Shown one piece after another: positions 38,190-48,648 of a stretch of 64,000 bases of DNA; positions within the stretch are counted from its first letter, which is position 1, and each line of letters opens with the position of its first letter. The stretch spans positions 28,513 through 92,512 of the forward strand of contig JANQJF010000012.1 of NCBI GenBank assembly GCA_028281765.1. The letters are read 5' to 3'. Under the pieces are notes generated by a model that searched no databases, had not been told where the DNA came from, and worked only from the letters and a program-made list of their open reading frames with translations. The translations under genes were made by a program, and so were the position numbers. This DNA comes from Planctomycetota bacterium (GTDB taxonomy: Bacteria; Planctomycetota; UBA1135; UBA2386).

Positions 38190-39990
38190 TGGCAACCCTC
38201 GCCCGCGCGTCAATCCAGATCGACGCGTCGATCGCGATCGGATCGTCCGGCAACGCAGCCTGCCCCACGAATTCCACGCGCCCCGGCAGCTCGATCCGCG
38301 CCGGCTCTCGCGACTCCGCCGGCACACCGTCCACCACGAGTCGATCCAACTCCAGCCGCCGCCCCTCCGTATCACCGGCCAGCAGACACTCGACGGCGAG
38401 CTGCCACGCACCGTCGTGTGAGAAGTGCGCCCAACCGGAGAATCGCCACGCCCTGGCCTTCGCGTCCTCGATCAACTCGCATTCATCGATGCCGAAGTCA
38501 AACCGGGCCCGCGTTTCGCTCACGCCTTGCGACCGCCCCTGGGGCAGACTCAGCGCCTTGCGAAGTGCCTTCGGCAACTCTTCGCCAGCAGTCGAACGAT
38601 CGTCCGCGAGCAACAGCCCGCGCACGGTCTCGACGATCCGCTTACGCAGCGAGGTCAGCTCGGAAGCGTAGCCGCGCTTGTATCGCTCACGCAGCCGCGG
38701 CGCCTTCGCCGTCCACGTGTCGTGACTCGGCGGCTCGGCGGTTCGCAGAAACTGCTCCACGAAACGGTGATCGGCATCCTCCGACACTGCAGTTCCCGCA
38801 CAGGCCAGGCCATGGCATTCGACACCGCCGGTCGGCACATCCAGGTATTCGACGACCATGCCGGCACCACGCACGAGCGCAACCCGGCCGCGTGAGTTCG
38901 CATCCGCACTCCGCGACGCGAGCAGCCGCAGTCGCACTCCGTCGTCGACGCGGCGCGAACGATGGCTCTCGAATCCGTCGACACCGTCCATTTCCTCCCG
39001 GGTCGCCGGCAGCTTGACCGCGAGATCCGCGCTACACACCTCGCCAGCTGCGTCGTCGTCGATCAGCCCCCCGAGCCGGAGAAACGCCGTCAGGCCGTGC
39101 GCCGCGGGATCGACCCGCCGGACCTGCTCCTCGACCGACACATCGAGAACCATGCGGGGCCGTTCTCCGCCGAGTACGGGCCAGAACCACCGCGCCGCGT
39201 GCTCTTCGATCTCCTCGCCGAGCCGACCCAACGAAGACTCACCGTGCGACGGCACGAAGTCTGGGACCACGATGGTCGTGCCGGCCGCCGTCGTCGAACG
39301 TGCAGCCCCGAGCGGATCCAGCAGAAGTTCGTGAGGATCCCGCACGCTGCGTGCCCAGGCGGAATCGACATCGCCGAACCACCCAGGCCCATCGAACTCC
39401 TCGACGCCGACGTGGTGGAACGGCAGCAACGAGATCCCCAAGAACCTCGCCGACTCGACTCCGTCGGTACCGATGGGCCGCGAGTGTACGAACACCGTCG
39501 AGAATCCCGCGTAGCGCCACAACACGGACTTACCGAGACCGTAGCTCCCTGCCGCGGCGCCGCTCTGCTTCTCGCTCATCAACTTGTTGCGCGCAAACGT
39601 CGCGAATCGGCCGGTACCGCGCTCGGGCCCGGACAGTCCAACCGCGTTGCGATCCTCGACCGCGAACACGACGAGGGGCTCCGTGGGATCTTCGATCCGC
39701 CGACTCGCGGTCGCGAGTGCGGGAAAGAGCGATTCCGACGCAGCGATGTGCGGCGCGAGTTCGGGCCAACCCGCCGCGTTGACGAACGCGGCCTTGTCCG
39801 CACCGACCAAACGCGTGAGTCGCAACTCGACTTCGACGGGCCGCGCGTCGTCGGCGCGTGCATCGAGGCAGTTCTGCAAGACCTCGCGAATGAACACCTC
39901 GAGGTCGTCCCCGAAGCTCATCGCGGCTTGGTCGCCACCGGTGCGGCCGCCGTCCGCGGGAATAGGTCGAAAGCGCCAACCGGGAGTCAT
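38182..39990 (-). CDS. GHKL-type ATPase (MutL/Hsp90/MORC-like), first gene of a putative defence operon
   Basis: 602 residues from ATG 39990; the frame is open to 40251 but the ATPase begins here. GHKL motifs: N-box FIREVLQNCLDARADD (Glu36, Asn40), G1 box VEDRNAVGLSG (Asp113, Gly118), and G2 box AAAGSYGLGKSVLWRY (about 146-160, Lys154), which is the lid motif. This resembles the MORC-like GHKL ATPases found in prokaryotic restriction-type operons. The middle (200-400) has FLRLGGLIDDD and LALVRG-like strands; the C-terminus (about 480-602) is beta-rich. No nuclease domain is seen. The order ATPase - unknown - DUF6339-like, with 8- and 4-base overlaps, makes a single transcription unit divergent from hsdM. 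Confidence 0.82.
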   Translation of the reverse strand: MTPGWRFRPIPADGGRTGGDQAAMSFGDDLEVFIREVLQNCLDARADDARPVEVELRLTRLVGADKAAFVNAAGWPELAPHIAASESLFPALATASRRIEDPTEPLVVFAVEDRNAVGLSGPERGTGRFATFARNKLMSEKQSGAAAGSYGLGKSVLWRYAGFSTVFVHSRPIGTDGVESARFLGISLLPFHHVGVEEFDGPGWFGDVDSAWARSVRDPHELLLDPLGAARSTTAAGTTIVVPDFVPSHGESSLGRLGEEIEEHAARWFWPVLGGERPRMVLDVSVEEQVRRVDPAAHGLTAFLRLGGLIDDDAAGEVCSADLAVKLPATREEMDGVDGFESHRSRRVDDGVRLRLLASRSADANSRGRVALVRGAGMVVEYLDVPTGGVECHGLACAGTAVSEDADHRFVEQFLRTAEPPSHDTWTAKAPRLRERYKRGYASELTSLRKRIVETVRGLLLADDRSTAGEELPKALRKALSLPQGRSQGVSETRARFDFGIDECELIEDAKARAWRFSGWAHFSHDGAWQLAVECLLAGDTEGRRLELDRLVVDGVPAESREPARIELPGRVEFVGQAALPDDPIAIDASIWIDARARVAND

Positions 39991-40259
39991 GGTGTCGGGG
40001 CGTGCGATGCGAGTTCTCCGGGACTCGAGCGGCGACAGCGAGAAGGTTGTGCATTGAACACGATTCGGGGTGGGGTAGCGATCCCCGCAGAGGTTTCGAT
40101 CTCGAGTGACACGATGCGTCGGAAGCCACGAGCCGCACCGATCGGCGCGCGCTGGGATCGACGTCCGCGATGCGTAGAATCCCGGCGAGAGTCTCAACCC
40201 GCAGCGCGAAGGACTGCGCGAGCGGAGGGCTCGGCCGCGCCACCCTCCCACACCGAAGC
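39991..40259. promoter_or_regulatory. Divergent region between the GHKL operon and hsdM
   Basis: 269 bases between two divergent defence operons. Both starts point away from it, so promoters of both systems must lie here or nearby. I cannot place a convincing promoter or operator, and see no small controller-protein gene. Confidence 0.4.
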
Positions 40260-42602
40260 ATGACCGCCACCTTCTCCCAAACCGCCGCCTACATCTGGTC
40301 GCTGGCCGAACTCCTCCGCGGTGACTTCAAGCAGTCCCAGTACGGCCGGATCATCCTCCCGTTCACGATCCTCCGCCGCCTCGAGTGCGTCCTCCAAGAG
40401 CGCAAACCCGCCGTCCTCGCCGAGGTCGACAAGCTCGCATCGATGTCCCTCGAGGAGGAAGCCCGCGAGAAGTTCCTCCGCAAGGCCGCCGACCAATCCT
40501 TCTTCAACACCTCCGCCCTCGACCTCCAAAAGCTCGGCACCTCCGACATCAAGAGCAACCTCCTCAGCTACGTCGACGGCTTCTCCCGCGACGCGCGCGA
40601 GATCTTCGAGCACTTCCGCTTCGACGAGTTCGTCAGCAAGCTCGACGAAGCCAACCTGCTCTACAAGGTCGTGCAGAAGGTCGCCGCCACCGACCTCAGC
40701 CCCGAGGCCATCAGCAACCACGACATGGGCCTCGTCTTCGAGGAGCTGATCCGGCGCTTCGCGGAGAGCTCCAACGAGACGGCTGGGGAGCACTTCACGC
40801 CGCGAGACATCGTCCGCCTCACGACGTCCCTCGTCTTCATGGAGGACGACGAGGCGCTGACCGAGCCCGGCATCATCCGCACGATCTACGACCCCACCGC
40901 GGGCACCGGCGGCTTCCTCTCCAGCGGCATGGAGTACGTCCACGAGCTCAACCCCAGAGCCGTCATGCGGGCCTTTGGCCAAGAGCTCAACGCCGAGAGC
41001 TACGCGATCTGCAAGGGCGACATGCTGATCAAGGGCCAGGACGTCAGCCGCATCAAGCTCGGCAACACGCTCAGCGACGACCAGCTCTTCGCCGACAGGT
41101 TCGACTATATGCTCTCCAATCCACCGTTCGGCGTGGACTGGAAGAAGGTCGAAGGCGCGATCAAGGACGAGCACAAGCTCAAGGGCTTCGACGGCCGCTT
41201 CGGCCCGGGCCTGCCGCGTGTGAGTGACGGCTCGCTGCTCTTCCTGATGCACCTGATCAGCAAGATGCGCGACTTCGACCCCAACGACGAGAGCAAGAAC
41301 GGTGGTCGGATCGGCATCATCCTCAACGGTTCGCCGCTGTTCACCGGCGGCGCCGGCAGCGGCGAGAGCGAGGTCCGCCGCCACATCCTCGAGAGCGACC
41401 TGCTCGAGGCGATCGTCGCCCTGCCGACGGACATGTTCTACAACACCGGCATCGCGACCTACGTGTGGGTGCTGTCGAACAAGAAGCCCGCGGAGCGCAA
41501 AGGGAAGGTGCAGCTGATCAACGGCGTGCACCTCTACCAGAAGATGCGCAAGAGCTTGGGGTCGAAGCGGCAAGAGCTCGGAGATGACGACATCGCGTTG
41601 ATCACGCGCACGTTCGGGGCGTTCGAAGCGGTCGAGAGCTACGACCTCGATGACGACTCCGCAGATAGCGAGTCGAAGAGTGGCCGCGGACGCCCGTCGA
41701 CTTCGAAGAAGAAGGCCGAGAAGCGTACGTTCGGCAGCAAGATCTTCGACACCCACGAGTTCGGCTACCGACGCATCACGATCGAACGGCCGCTGCGGCT
41801 CTCGGTGCAGTTCACGGACGAGCGCATCGCCGAGCTGCGTTTCCAGACCGGCAAGCTCAACGCGGCGATGCAGAGGATCTACGAACTGCATGGCGTCGGC
41901 TGGTCCGACGACAACTATGGTGACCTCACGCAGGTCGAAGATGAAGTGCGCGCCCTCATCAAGGCCGACTTCACGGACCTGAAGGAGAAACAGGCCAAGG
42001 ATCTGTTGGCCGCAGAGACTTGGACGGACCAGAAGGAGCTACTCGTCAAAGCCATCGCGTTGCAAGAGTCGATCGGGGCAGACCAACATGACGACTTTAA
42101 TGCGTTCGAGGTGACGTTGAAGCAGGCCTTGAAGGATGCAGGCATCAAGCTGGAAGCAAAGGAGAAGAAGCAGCTTCTCGACGCCGTCAGTTGGACCAAT
42201 CCGAACGCAAGACCCGTCATCAAGAAGGCCCTCAAGACGAAAGCGGTTCCGATGTATGGCGACTTCGACTACCAGGGTCGTGTCGTGCAGTTTCAGCCCG
42301 ACAGCAACCTACGCGATAGCGAAGACGTGCCCCTGAACGCCGAGACTGCGCGAGGCGCGAATGTCAACGCGACGAACGAGGCTTACTTCAACAAGAAGGT
42401 CGCCCCGCACGTGAACGATGCATGGATCGGTGCGGGCAAGTGTGACGACCGCGACGAGCAGGTCGGCGTCATTGGGTACGAGATCCCGTTCAGTCGGCAT
42501 TTCTACCAATACGATCCGCCAAGAGACCTAGCGGAAATCGACGCAGACCTAGATGTGCTGAGCGCTGAGATCTTGGAAATGCTGCGAGAGGTGCATTCGT
42601 GA
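40260..42602 (+). CDS. hsdM: Type I restriction-modification system N6-adenine methyltransferase subunit (HsdM)
   Basis: 780 residues from ATG 40260. The N-terminal HsdM_N helical domain (about 8-165) starts [20 protein letters not shown]. The catalytic part has motif [11 protein letters not shown] (about 211-220) and motif IV NPPFG (287-291), which places it among the gamma-class amino-methyltransferases that modify adenine. A charged linker (residues about 460-490, [16 protein letters not shown]) and an extra C-terminal helical region to 780 make it longer than the usual 500-residue HsdM. First gene of hsdM-hsdS-hsdR; its stop overlaps the hsdS GTG by 4 bases. It forms the M2S core that both modifies and guides restriction. 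Confidence 0.96.
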   Translation: MTATFSQTAAYIWSLAELLRGDFKQSQYGRIILPFTILRRLECVLQERKPAVLAEVDKLASMSLEEEAREKFLRKAADQSFFNTSALDLQKLGTSDIKSNLLSYVDGFSRDAREIFEHFRFDEFVSKLDEANLLYKVVQKVAATDLSPEAISNHDMGLVFEELIRRFAESSNETAGEHFTPRDIVRLTTSLVFMEDDEALTEPGIIRTIYDPTAGTGGFLSSGMEYVHELNPRAVMRAFGQELNAESYAICKGDMLIKGQDVSRIKLGNTLSDDQLFADRFDYMLSNPPFGVDWKKVEGAIKDEHKLKGFDGRFGPGLPRVSDGSLLFLMHLISKMRDFDPNDESKNGGRIGIILNGSPLFTGGAGSGESEVRRHILESDLLEAIVALPTDMFYNTGIATYVWVLSNKKPAERKGKVQLINGVHLYQKMRKSLGSKRQELGDDDIALITRTFGAFEAVESYDLDDDSADSESKSGRGRPSTSKKKAEKRTFGSKIFDTHEFGYRRITIERPLRLSVQFTDERIAELRFQTGKLNAAMQRIYELHGVGWSDDNYGDLTQVEDEVRALIKADFTDLKEKQAKDLLAAETWTDQKELLVKAIALQESIGADQHDDFNAFEVTLKQALKDAGIKLEAKEKKQLLDAVSWTNPNARPVIKKALKTKAVPMYGDFDYQGRVVQFQPDSNLRDSEDVPLNAETARGANVNATNEAYFNKKVAPHVNDAWIGAGKCDDRDEQVGVIGYEIPFSRHFYQYDPPRDLAEIDADLDVLSAEILEMLREVHS

Positions 42603-43918
42603 GTGGGCGGCACCCCCCGTATCCCGCCTATCGACAAAGTGAAGTCGATGGCCTCGGAGAGATCCCTGAAGACTGGTCGTTGACGCGACTGAAGTTCGTC
42701 TCGCAGTGCCTCGATGGTCAACGAGTGCCACTGAATGCAACCGAGCGCGGTGAGATGGAGGGAGACATCCCCTACTGGGGGGCGAGCAAAGTGGTTGGGC
42801 ACGTTAACGCCCACATCTTTGACGAAGAACTCGTCTTGTTGGGCGAAGACGGGGCGCCATTCTTCGAACCTCATAGAGATGTGGCTTTCTTCGTCAGCGG
42901 CAAGATCTGGCCGAACAACCACGTACACGTACTTCGTCCGAATCTCTCGCGAATCGAGCCCCGCTTCCTGACCTATGGACTGAACTGCACGCCGTATCAC
43001 CTGCACATTACGGGAAGCACGAGAGACAAGCTCAATCAGTCCGACATGAATGAGATTGTCTTGAGGTGGTGCCGCCTAGAGGAACAAAACCAAATCGCCA
43101 ACTTCCTCGACCACGAAACCGCCAAGATCGACGCGCTGATCGAGAAGCAGCGACAGCTCATCGCCTTGCTCAAGGAGAAGCGTCAGGCTGTCATCAGTCA
43201 TGCGGTCACCAAAGGCTTGAATCCGGACGCGCCCATGCGAGATTCGGGCGTGGAGTGGCTGGGGGAGGTGCCGGCGCATTGGGTGACGAAGCGACTGAAA
43301 CACATCTCTCCCAAGATTGGCGTCGGCCTAGTCATTAATCCGTCGACGTACACGAGAGACGAGGGCACCTACTTCATCTTCGGAGGAGATGTCAAGGAAC
43401 ATGGATTCGACCTGGCGAACGCCCGCCGAATCTCTCAAGAAGACAGTGACCGCTTGACGCCTTCCAGGCTGTCCGAAGGCGACATCGTCAGCGTCAGGGT
43501 CGGAGACCCCGGCGTGACGGCGGTCGTCCCGCCAGATCTCGAGGGGGCAAACTGCGCGTCCGTCATCATTGTTCGTCGCGGTGAGTTCGACTCTCACTGG
43601 TTCTGTTCTGTGATGAACTCCTGGGTCGGTCGCCAACAAGTTGGGCTTGTTGCATACGGAGCTGCACAGAAGCAGTTCAACGTGTCGGACGCGGTAGAGT
43701 TCGTTTTTCCTGTCCCACCACCCGATGAGCAGCAAGCGATTGCGAAGTTCATCAGCGAACAGCTCGAGAAGTTCGACGCACTCTCGAGCAGTGCCACAAG
43801 GGCCGTGGCGCTCCTCCAAGAACGCCGCACCGCCCTCATCTCCGCCGCCGTCACCGGCAAGATCGACGTCCGCAACTGGCAGGCCCCCAGTTCCCAACCC
43901 GAACCAGCCCACGCATGA
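42599..43918 (+). CDS. hsdS: Type I restriction-modification specificity subunit (HsdS)
   Basis: 439 residues from GTG 42599. Two target-recognition domains: the first begins at about residue 18 ([16 protein letters not shown]), the second at about 215 ([20 protein letters not shown]). Each is followed by the conserved coiled-coil helix: [20 protein letters not shown] with [18 protein letters not shown] after the first, and [19 protein letters not shown] after the second. The two domains read the two halves of a split DNA site; the site itself cannot be predicted. Coupled to hsdM and hsdR by 4-base overlaps. TRDs are the part that changes most between strains. Confidence 0.95.
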   Translation: MSGRHPPYPAYRQSEVDGLGEIPEDWSLTRLKFVSQCLDGQRVPLNATERGEMEGDIPYWGASKVVGHVNAHIFDEELVLLGEDGAPFFEPHRDVAFFVSGKIWPNNHVHVLRPNLSRIEPRFLTYGLNCTPYHLHITGSTRDKLNQSDMNEIVLRWCRLEEQNQIANFLDHETAKIDALIEKQRQLIALLKEKRQAVISHAVTKGLNPDAPMRDSGVEWLGEVPAHWVTKRLKHISPKIGVGLVINPSTYTRDEGTYFIFGGDVKEHGFDLANARRISQEDSDRLTPSRLSEGDIVSVRVGDPGVTAVVPPDLEGANCASVIIVRRGEFDSHWFCSVMNSWVGRQQVGLVAYGAAQKQFNVSDAVEFVFPVPPPDEQQAIAKFISEQLEKFDALSSSATRAVALLQERRTALISAAVTGKIDVRNWQAPSSQPEPAHA

Positions 43919-46900
43919 CCGCGGACGCCAAAGAAGCCGCCTTCCAGCAGGACATCATCGACCAGATGCTCGCGGGCGGCTGGCAGCTCGGCGAGCCGTC
44001 GGGCTACAACCGCGAGCTGGCGCTCTACACATCGGACTGCCTCACCTTCGTCAAGAACACCCAGCCGAAGACCTGGACCAAGTACGAAACCCTCTACCCG
44101 ACGGACCCCGACAAGGCCTTCCTCGACAAGCTCCAAAGCCAGCTCGCCAAGGCCGACCAACAAGCCACCGACAAACAGCTCCGCACGTTCGGCACTCTCG
44201 GCGTGCTGCGCCACGAGCTGCGCGACAAGTCGGCGTCGTTCAAGCTCTGCCAGTTCAAGCCGGACAGCGACCTCAACCCGGACACGCTGGCGATGTACGA
44301 GGGCAACATCCTCCGGATCGTCCCCGAACTGACCTACAGCCCGTACGCCACCAAGGAGCACCTCGAGGCCACAGGCACCCAGGCCAAGAAGTGGCGCATC
44401 GACCTCGTGCTGTTCCTCAACGGCATCCCCATCGTCACGATGGAGCTGAAGAGCGAATTCAAGCAGGCCTGCGACAACGCGGTCCGGCAGTACCAGAAGA
44501 CGCGGCTGCCCATCGACAAGGACACCAAGAAGCGGGAACCCCTCCTCACGTTCAAGCGCGGCGCGCTCGTGCACTTCGCGGTCAGCCAGTTCGAAGCCAA
44601 GATGTGCACGAAGCTCGAAGGCGACGACACACGCTTCTTCGAGTTCAACCGCGGCACCAAGGACGGCGGACGAGGCAACGATGTCCCCGAGGACCTCGAG
44701 CGCTACGCGACCGACTACCTCTGGAACGAGGTCCTCGCGCCGGACAACCTGCTGCGCATCCTCGGCCGCTTCATCCACCTCGAGATCCAGACCGAGGAGG
44801 ATTGGGAGGGACACAAACACAAGAAAGAGTCGCTGATCTTCCCGCGCTACCACCAGTGGGACTTGGTGACGCGCCTCATCGACGCGACCAAACGCGAAGG
44901 GCCGGGGCAGAAGTACCTCGCCCAGCACAGCGCGGGCTCGGGCAAGTCCAACTCGATCGCGTGGACGGCGCACCAGCTGCAGGCCCTCAAGAAGCCGGAC
45001 GGCCACGACGTGTTCGCATCGGTGATCGTCATCACCGACCGCACGGTGCTCGACTCGCAGCTGCAGGACACGATCTCGCAGTTCGAACACAAGGATGGCG
45101 TCGTCGGGCGCATCAACCGCGACGAGGGCCAGGGCTCGAAGTCAGAGAAGCTCGCGGCCGCGCTCGAAACCAGCCAGCGGATCATCATCGTGACGCTGCA
45201 GACCTTCCCCCACGTGCTCAAGGCGATCGAGAGCAGCACGCGGCTTGCGGACCGCTGCTACGCGATCATCGCCGATGAGGCGCACTCGTCGCAGACCGGC
45301 GCGACGGCGCAGAAGCTCAAGGAAGTGCTGATGGTCGAGGAGGGCGAGCTCGACGCGATGACGAGCGAGGACATGATCGCCGCCGCGGTCGCGTCACGAA
45401 GGTCCTCGGGCAACCTGAGCTACTACGCCTTCACGGCGACACCCAAGAGCAAGACGCTCGAACTGTTCGGCCGCGTGCCGAATCCGGACGAGCCGCCGTC
45501 CAGCAACAACCTGCCGCAGCCCTTCCACGTCTACAGCATGCGCCAGGCGATCGAGGAGAGGTACATCCTCGACGTGCTGCGCAACTACACGAGCTACAAG
45601 GTTGCCTACAATCTCGCGCAGAAGGTGACGAGCCCGGACACCGAAGTCGACGTCAAGAAAGCCAAGGTCCGGCTCGGCCAGTGGGTGCGACTGCACGACT
45701 ACAACATCGCGCAGAAGGTCGGCGTGATCATCGAGCACTTCCGCAACACGGTGATGGGACTGCTGAACAACCAGGCCAAGGCCATGGTCGTGACGAGTTC
45801 GCGCAAGGAGGCGGTGCGCTACAAGCTGGAGTTCGACAAGTACATCCAGAAGAAGGGCTACGGCTCGCTGCAGGCGATGGTCGCGTTTTCGGGCGAGGTG
45901 ACGTTCGACGAGCGCGATCCGAACAGCGCGGGGCTCGTCGGCGAGAAGCCCTTCACGGAGACCGGCATGAATCCGGGGCTCAAGGGACGCGAGCTGCCAG
46001 ACGCGTTCGACACCTCGGACTACCACGTGATGATCGTCGCGCAGAAGTTCCAGACCGGCTTCGACCAGCCCAAGCTGTGCGCGATGTACGTCGACAAGAA
46101 GCTCGGCGGGATCGAGTGCGTGCAGACGCTGTCGCGGCTGAACCGAACGTTCCCGGGCAAGAAGGAGACCTACGTCCTCGACTTCTTCAACGACCCGCAG
46201 GACGTGCTCGCGGCGTTCCAGGTCTACTACCAGACCGCGGAACTCCTCGACGTCTCGGATCCGAACATCATTTGGGACCTGTTCGACAAGCTGCGCGCTG
46301 CGGGGATCTTCTTGTGGACCGACGTCGAGCGGTTCGCCGACGTGTTCTACGCACCGGGTAAGACCCAAGCCGCGATCGGCAACGTCTGTAGGCCGGCGGT
46401 CGAATGCTGGCGCAACCGCTACTCGACGGCGAACACCGAGTTCACCAAGCGCAAGGAGCTCTTCGAGAGGGCCAAGGCCGCGGACGACCCGGTGCTGATC
46501 GCGAACGCCGAGAACGACATGAAGGAGTCGAAGACCGAGCTCGACGCCCTGCAGTTGTTCAAGTCGGACCTGATGGCGTTCACGCGGTACTACGAGTTCA
46601 TGTCGCAGATCGTCGACTACGACAGCCACGACCTCGAGAAGCTCAGCATCTACGCCCGCCATCTCGCGCCCAACCTGCGTGAGGGAGCGCAGGACGAGGA
46701 CCCGATCGACCTGAGCTCGGTCGAGCTCAGCCACTACCGGCTATCAAAAGTTCGGCAGCAGCACCTGAGCATGGTGAAAGATGCAGGGGATACCGGACTG
46801 CCGGGATTCTCCGACATCGGCACGGGCAAGCCACGCGATAAGGAGGAGGAGTGGCTTTCGCAGATCATCGCCAGAATGAACGAGCTGTTCATCACGGATG

Positions 46901-47190
46901 ACCTGACGGAGAAGGACCAGATCAACTACTTCAACACGCTCTACGACAAGATCACGGAAAGCCCGAGGGTGATGGATCAGATCGCGAACAATTCGCTGGA
47001 GCAGGCGATGCTCGGCGACTTTCCGGCCGCGATGGACAACGCGGTCATGGAAATCGCGGCGGCGCACCAGAACCAGTCGACGCAGTACATGAACAGCAAG
47101 GAAGTCGCGACCGGGGTGCAACGGCTGCTACTGGAGATGTTGAAGTTCGGACGACGCCTCGGCGGTGGCCCGGGGCCGAACCCGCAGTAG
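43915..47190 (+). CDS. hsdR: Type I restriction endonuclease subunit (HsdR)
   Basis: 1091 residues from ATG 43915, overlapping the hsdS stop. N-terminal PD-(D/E)XK nuclease: Asp163 in KWRIDLVLFLNG and ELK at 177-179, so the catalytic set is intact. The SF2 translocase follows: Walker A SAGSGKS (Lys344), DEAH-type box IADEAHSSQ (about 454-457) and TATPK; the second RecA lobe has VAQKFQTGFDQP and LSRLNRTFPGK. The C-terminal 280 residues are helical and bind the HsdM-HsdS core. All parts are full length, so the system should be active in restriction. The next gene follows after 80 bases on the same strand. Confidence 0.96.
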   Translation: MTADAKEAAFQQDIIDQMLAGGWQLGEPSGYNRELALYTSDCLTFVKNTQPKTWTKYETLYPTDPDKAFLDKLQSQLAKADQQATDKQLRTFGTLGVLRHELRDKSASFKLCQFKPDSDLNPDTLAMYEGNILRIVPELTYSPYATKEHLEATGTQAKKWRIDLVLFLNGIPIVTMELKSEFKQACDNAVRQYQKTRLPIDKDTKKREPLLTFKRGALVHFAVSQFEAKMCTKLEGDDTRFFEFNRGTKDGGRGNDVPEDLERYATDYLWNEVLAPDNLLRILGRFIHLEIQTEEDWEGHKHKKESLIFPRYHQWDLVTRLIDATKREGPGQKYLAQHSAGSGKSNSIAWTAHQLQALKKPDGHDVFASVIVITDRTVLDSQLQDTISQFEHKDGVVGRINRDEGQGSKSEKLAAALETSQRIIIVTLQTFPHVLKAIESSTRLADRCYAIIADEAHSSQTGATAQKLKEVLMVEEGELDAMTSEDMIAAAVASRRSSGNLSYYAFTATPKSKTLELFGRVPNPDEPPSSNNLPQPFHVYSMRQAIEERYILDVLRNYTSYKVAYNLAQKVTSPDTEVDVKKAKVRLGQWVRLHDYNIAQKVGVIIEHFRNTVMGLLNNQAKAMVVTSSRKEAVRYKLEFDKYIQKKGYGSLQAMVAFSGEVTFDERDPNSAGLVGEKPFTETGMNPGLKGRELPDAFDTSDYHVMIVAQKFQTGFDQPKLCAMYVDKKLGGIECVQTLSRLNRTFPGKKETYVLDFFNDPQDVLAAFQVYYQTAELLDVSDPNIIWDLFDKLRAAGIFLWTDVERFADVFYAPGKTQAAIGNVCRPAVECWRNRYSTANTEFTKRKELFERAKAADDPVLIANAENDMKESKTELDALQLFKSDLMAFTRYYEFMSQIVDYDSHDLEKLSIYARHLAPNLREGAQDEDPIDLSSVELSHYRLSKVRQQHLSMVKDAGDTGLPGFSDIGTGKPRDKEEEWLSQIIARMNELFITDDLTEKDQINYFNTLYDKITESPRVMDQIANNSLEQAMLGDFPAAMDNAVMEIAAAHQNQSTQYMNSKEVATGVQRLLLEMLKFGRRLGGGPGPNPQ

Positions 47191-47270
47191 CAGATGGCAG
47201 TCGATCGCGATGGAAGTCGGAGTGTCGCTCGTGGCCCGCGGGCGTGAGATCGCCGGACTCGCCAATCACG

Positions 47271-48587
47271 ATGAACGAGTTCCTGAACCGCATCGAGTCC
47301 GCCCTGGCGAGCTGTTCGGCGGAGCGCCCGATTTTCCATTCGGAGGCGGATTTTCAGTTCGAGCTGGCCAGCCAGCTCCGGGCGCAGCCAGATCCTCTGA
47401 GCGTTCGGCTGGAGGTTCCGTCGTCCACATTCGCACAGTCGGTGGAATCCAAGCAGGCGATCGATCTCGTGCTTACGGGTCCGACCGGGCGATGTTTGGT
47501 CGAACTGAAGTTCGCGAAAGCGAAGGTCGACACGACCTGGAATGCCGAGCGTTTCCTTTTCGGGTCGCCGCCACGAGACGTCGCGCGATACGGCTTCCTC
47601 CGCGATGTACAGCGCCTCGAGCAATTGGAATCGCACGCGCCGGGTGTCGCCATTCTGCTGAGCAACGATCCCCTGCTCTGGACATCGACTACACGCACAA
47701 ACCGCGACCTGGAATTTCACGTCCACGAGGGACGTGAACTCGGCGGCACGATGTCTTGGCATCCAGAGACCTCGGAGGAGATCACGAAGTCGAAACCACC
47801 GATCACCTTCCGAGGCAGGTATCGCGCGCACTGGATTCGCTACGTGAAGGAACCCTGTGAGTTTCGCTACCTACTCCTACCGGTCGCCCGCTGTTCGTCG
47901 TGCGGTCAGCTGCTTCACGCGGAACACACGGTTCACGCCGACGAACGAACCGAAACGAGAGTCCGCTGCCAGCAGCGAGAGTGCCCGCTGGGGCCTGCGG
48001 GTCTGATGTCGATTCGACAACTCGACGCGCAGGGCAAGACGAAGTCCTACACGAAGACTCACGACTTGGAGACGTTCGAGCAGACATCTTTCGGCGAGAG
48101 CCCGCAGGGTGAAGGCAACGTTGGGGCCGTCGCAAAGGTGTTCATGGCTGCTGCCAATCGCGACCATGGAACCAACTTCACGAGCTGGGTCGAACCGCCC
48201 CGAGACTCCCGACTCGAACAAGGCTTCGATTGCGAGCTCTTCTCCGAGGATCGATCCACGCGACTGCGACTCCAGGTGACCGCCGCGATGCCCAGCGAGT
48301 TTCACCGCGAGAGACATCGAAGGAAGCAGGCGCGGATCGAGAGTTCGACACACGCTGCCGCCAACTGGATCCTCGACGCGATTCTCAAGAAGAGCACCTC
48401 AGCCAGTCCGGACATCGCGCTCGTGGTCGACGGTGTCGAAAACCCACAGCTCGCCTTCATCGCCGACATCGTGTGCGGACGAGAGTTTCACAAGACTCTG
48501 TCCGAGGAGGCCTGGCACAGCATCTGGGTCGTCGGCCCGAGCTGGATCAGGAAGCTCGCCGGGCTCGAACTGCCGACCGACCTATAG
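47271..48587 (+). CDS. Predicted PD-(D/E)XK nuclease with a four-Cys zinc ribbon, behind hsdR
   Basis: 438 residues from ATG 47271. I do not know a named family for the whole protein. The N-terminal 150 residues look like a restriction-enzyme fold: an early helix (FHSEADFQFELASQL), then Asp65 in KQAIDLVLTG and Glu78-Leu-Lys80 in CLVELKFAKA, a D-x12-ExK arrangement. A zinc-ribbon-like set follows at Cys208, Cys211, Cys233 and Cys238. A third region (about 310-345, QGFDCELFSEDRST then RLRLQVTAAM) could be a second, degenerate nuclease-like unit with QVT in place of ExK. It lies 80 bases after hsdR on the same strand and may be cotranscribed with the type I system as an accessory effector. Convergent with mcrC. 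Confidence 0.7.
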   Translation: MNEFLNRIESALASCSAERPIFHSEADFQFELASQLRAQPDPLSVRLEVPSSTFAQSVESKQAIDLVLTGPTGRCLVELKFAKAKVDTTWNAERFLFGSPPRDVARYGFLRDVQRLEQLESHAPGVAILLSNDPLLWTSTTRTNRDLEFHVHEGRELGGTMSWHPETSEEITKSKPPITFRGRYRAHWIRYVKEPCEFRYLLLPVARCSSCGQLLHAEHTVHADERTETRVRCQQRECPLGPAGLMSIRQLDAQGKTKSYTKTHDLETFEQTSFGESPQGEGNVGAVAKVFMAAANRDHGTNFTSWVEPPRDSRLEQGFDCELFSEDRSTRLRLQVTAAMPSEFHRERHRRKQARIESSTHAAANWILDAILKKSTSASPDIALVVDGVENPQLAFIADIVCGREFHKTLSEEAWHSIWVVGPSWIRKLAGLELPTDL

Positions 48588-48648
48588 CCGACCGGTGCGA
48601 GGTCGCGTCGATGCTCGCCGCGCAGCGTATGTCACGAATACGCACGAG

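Noticed and set aside
43594..46734. Long minus-strand open frames of 498 and 446 codons across hsdS and hsdR
   Set aside because: Antisense to hsdR with intact catalytic motifs; Leu/Val/Asp/Glu-rich shadow composition.
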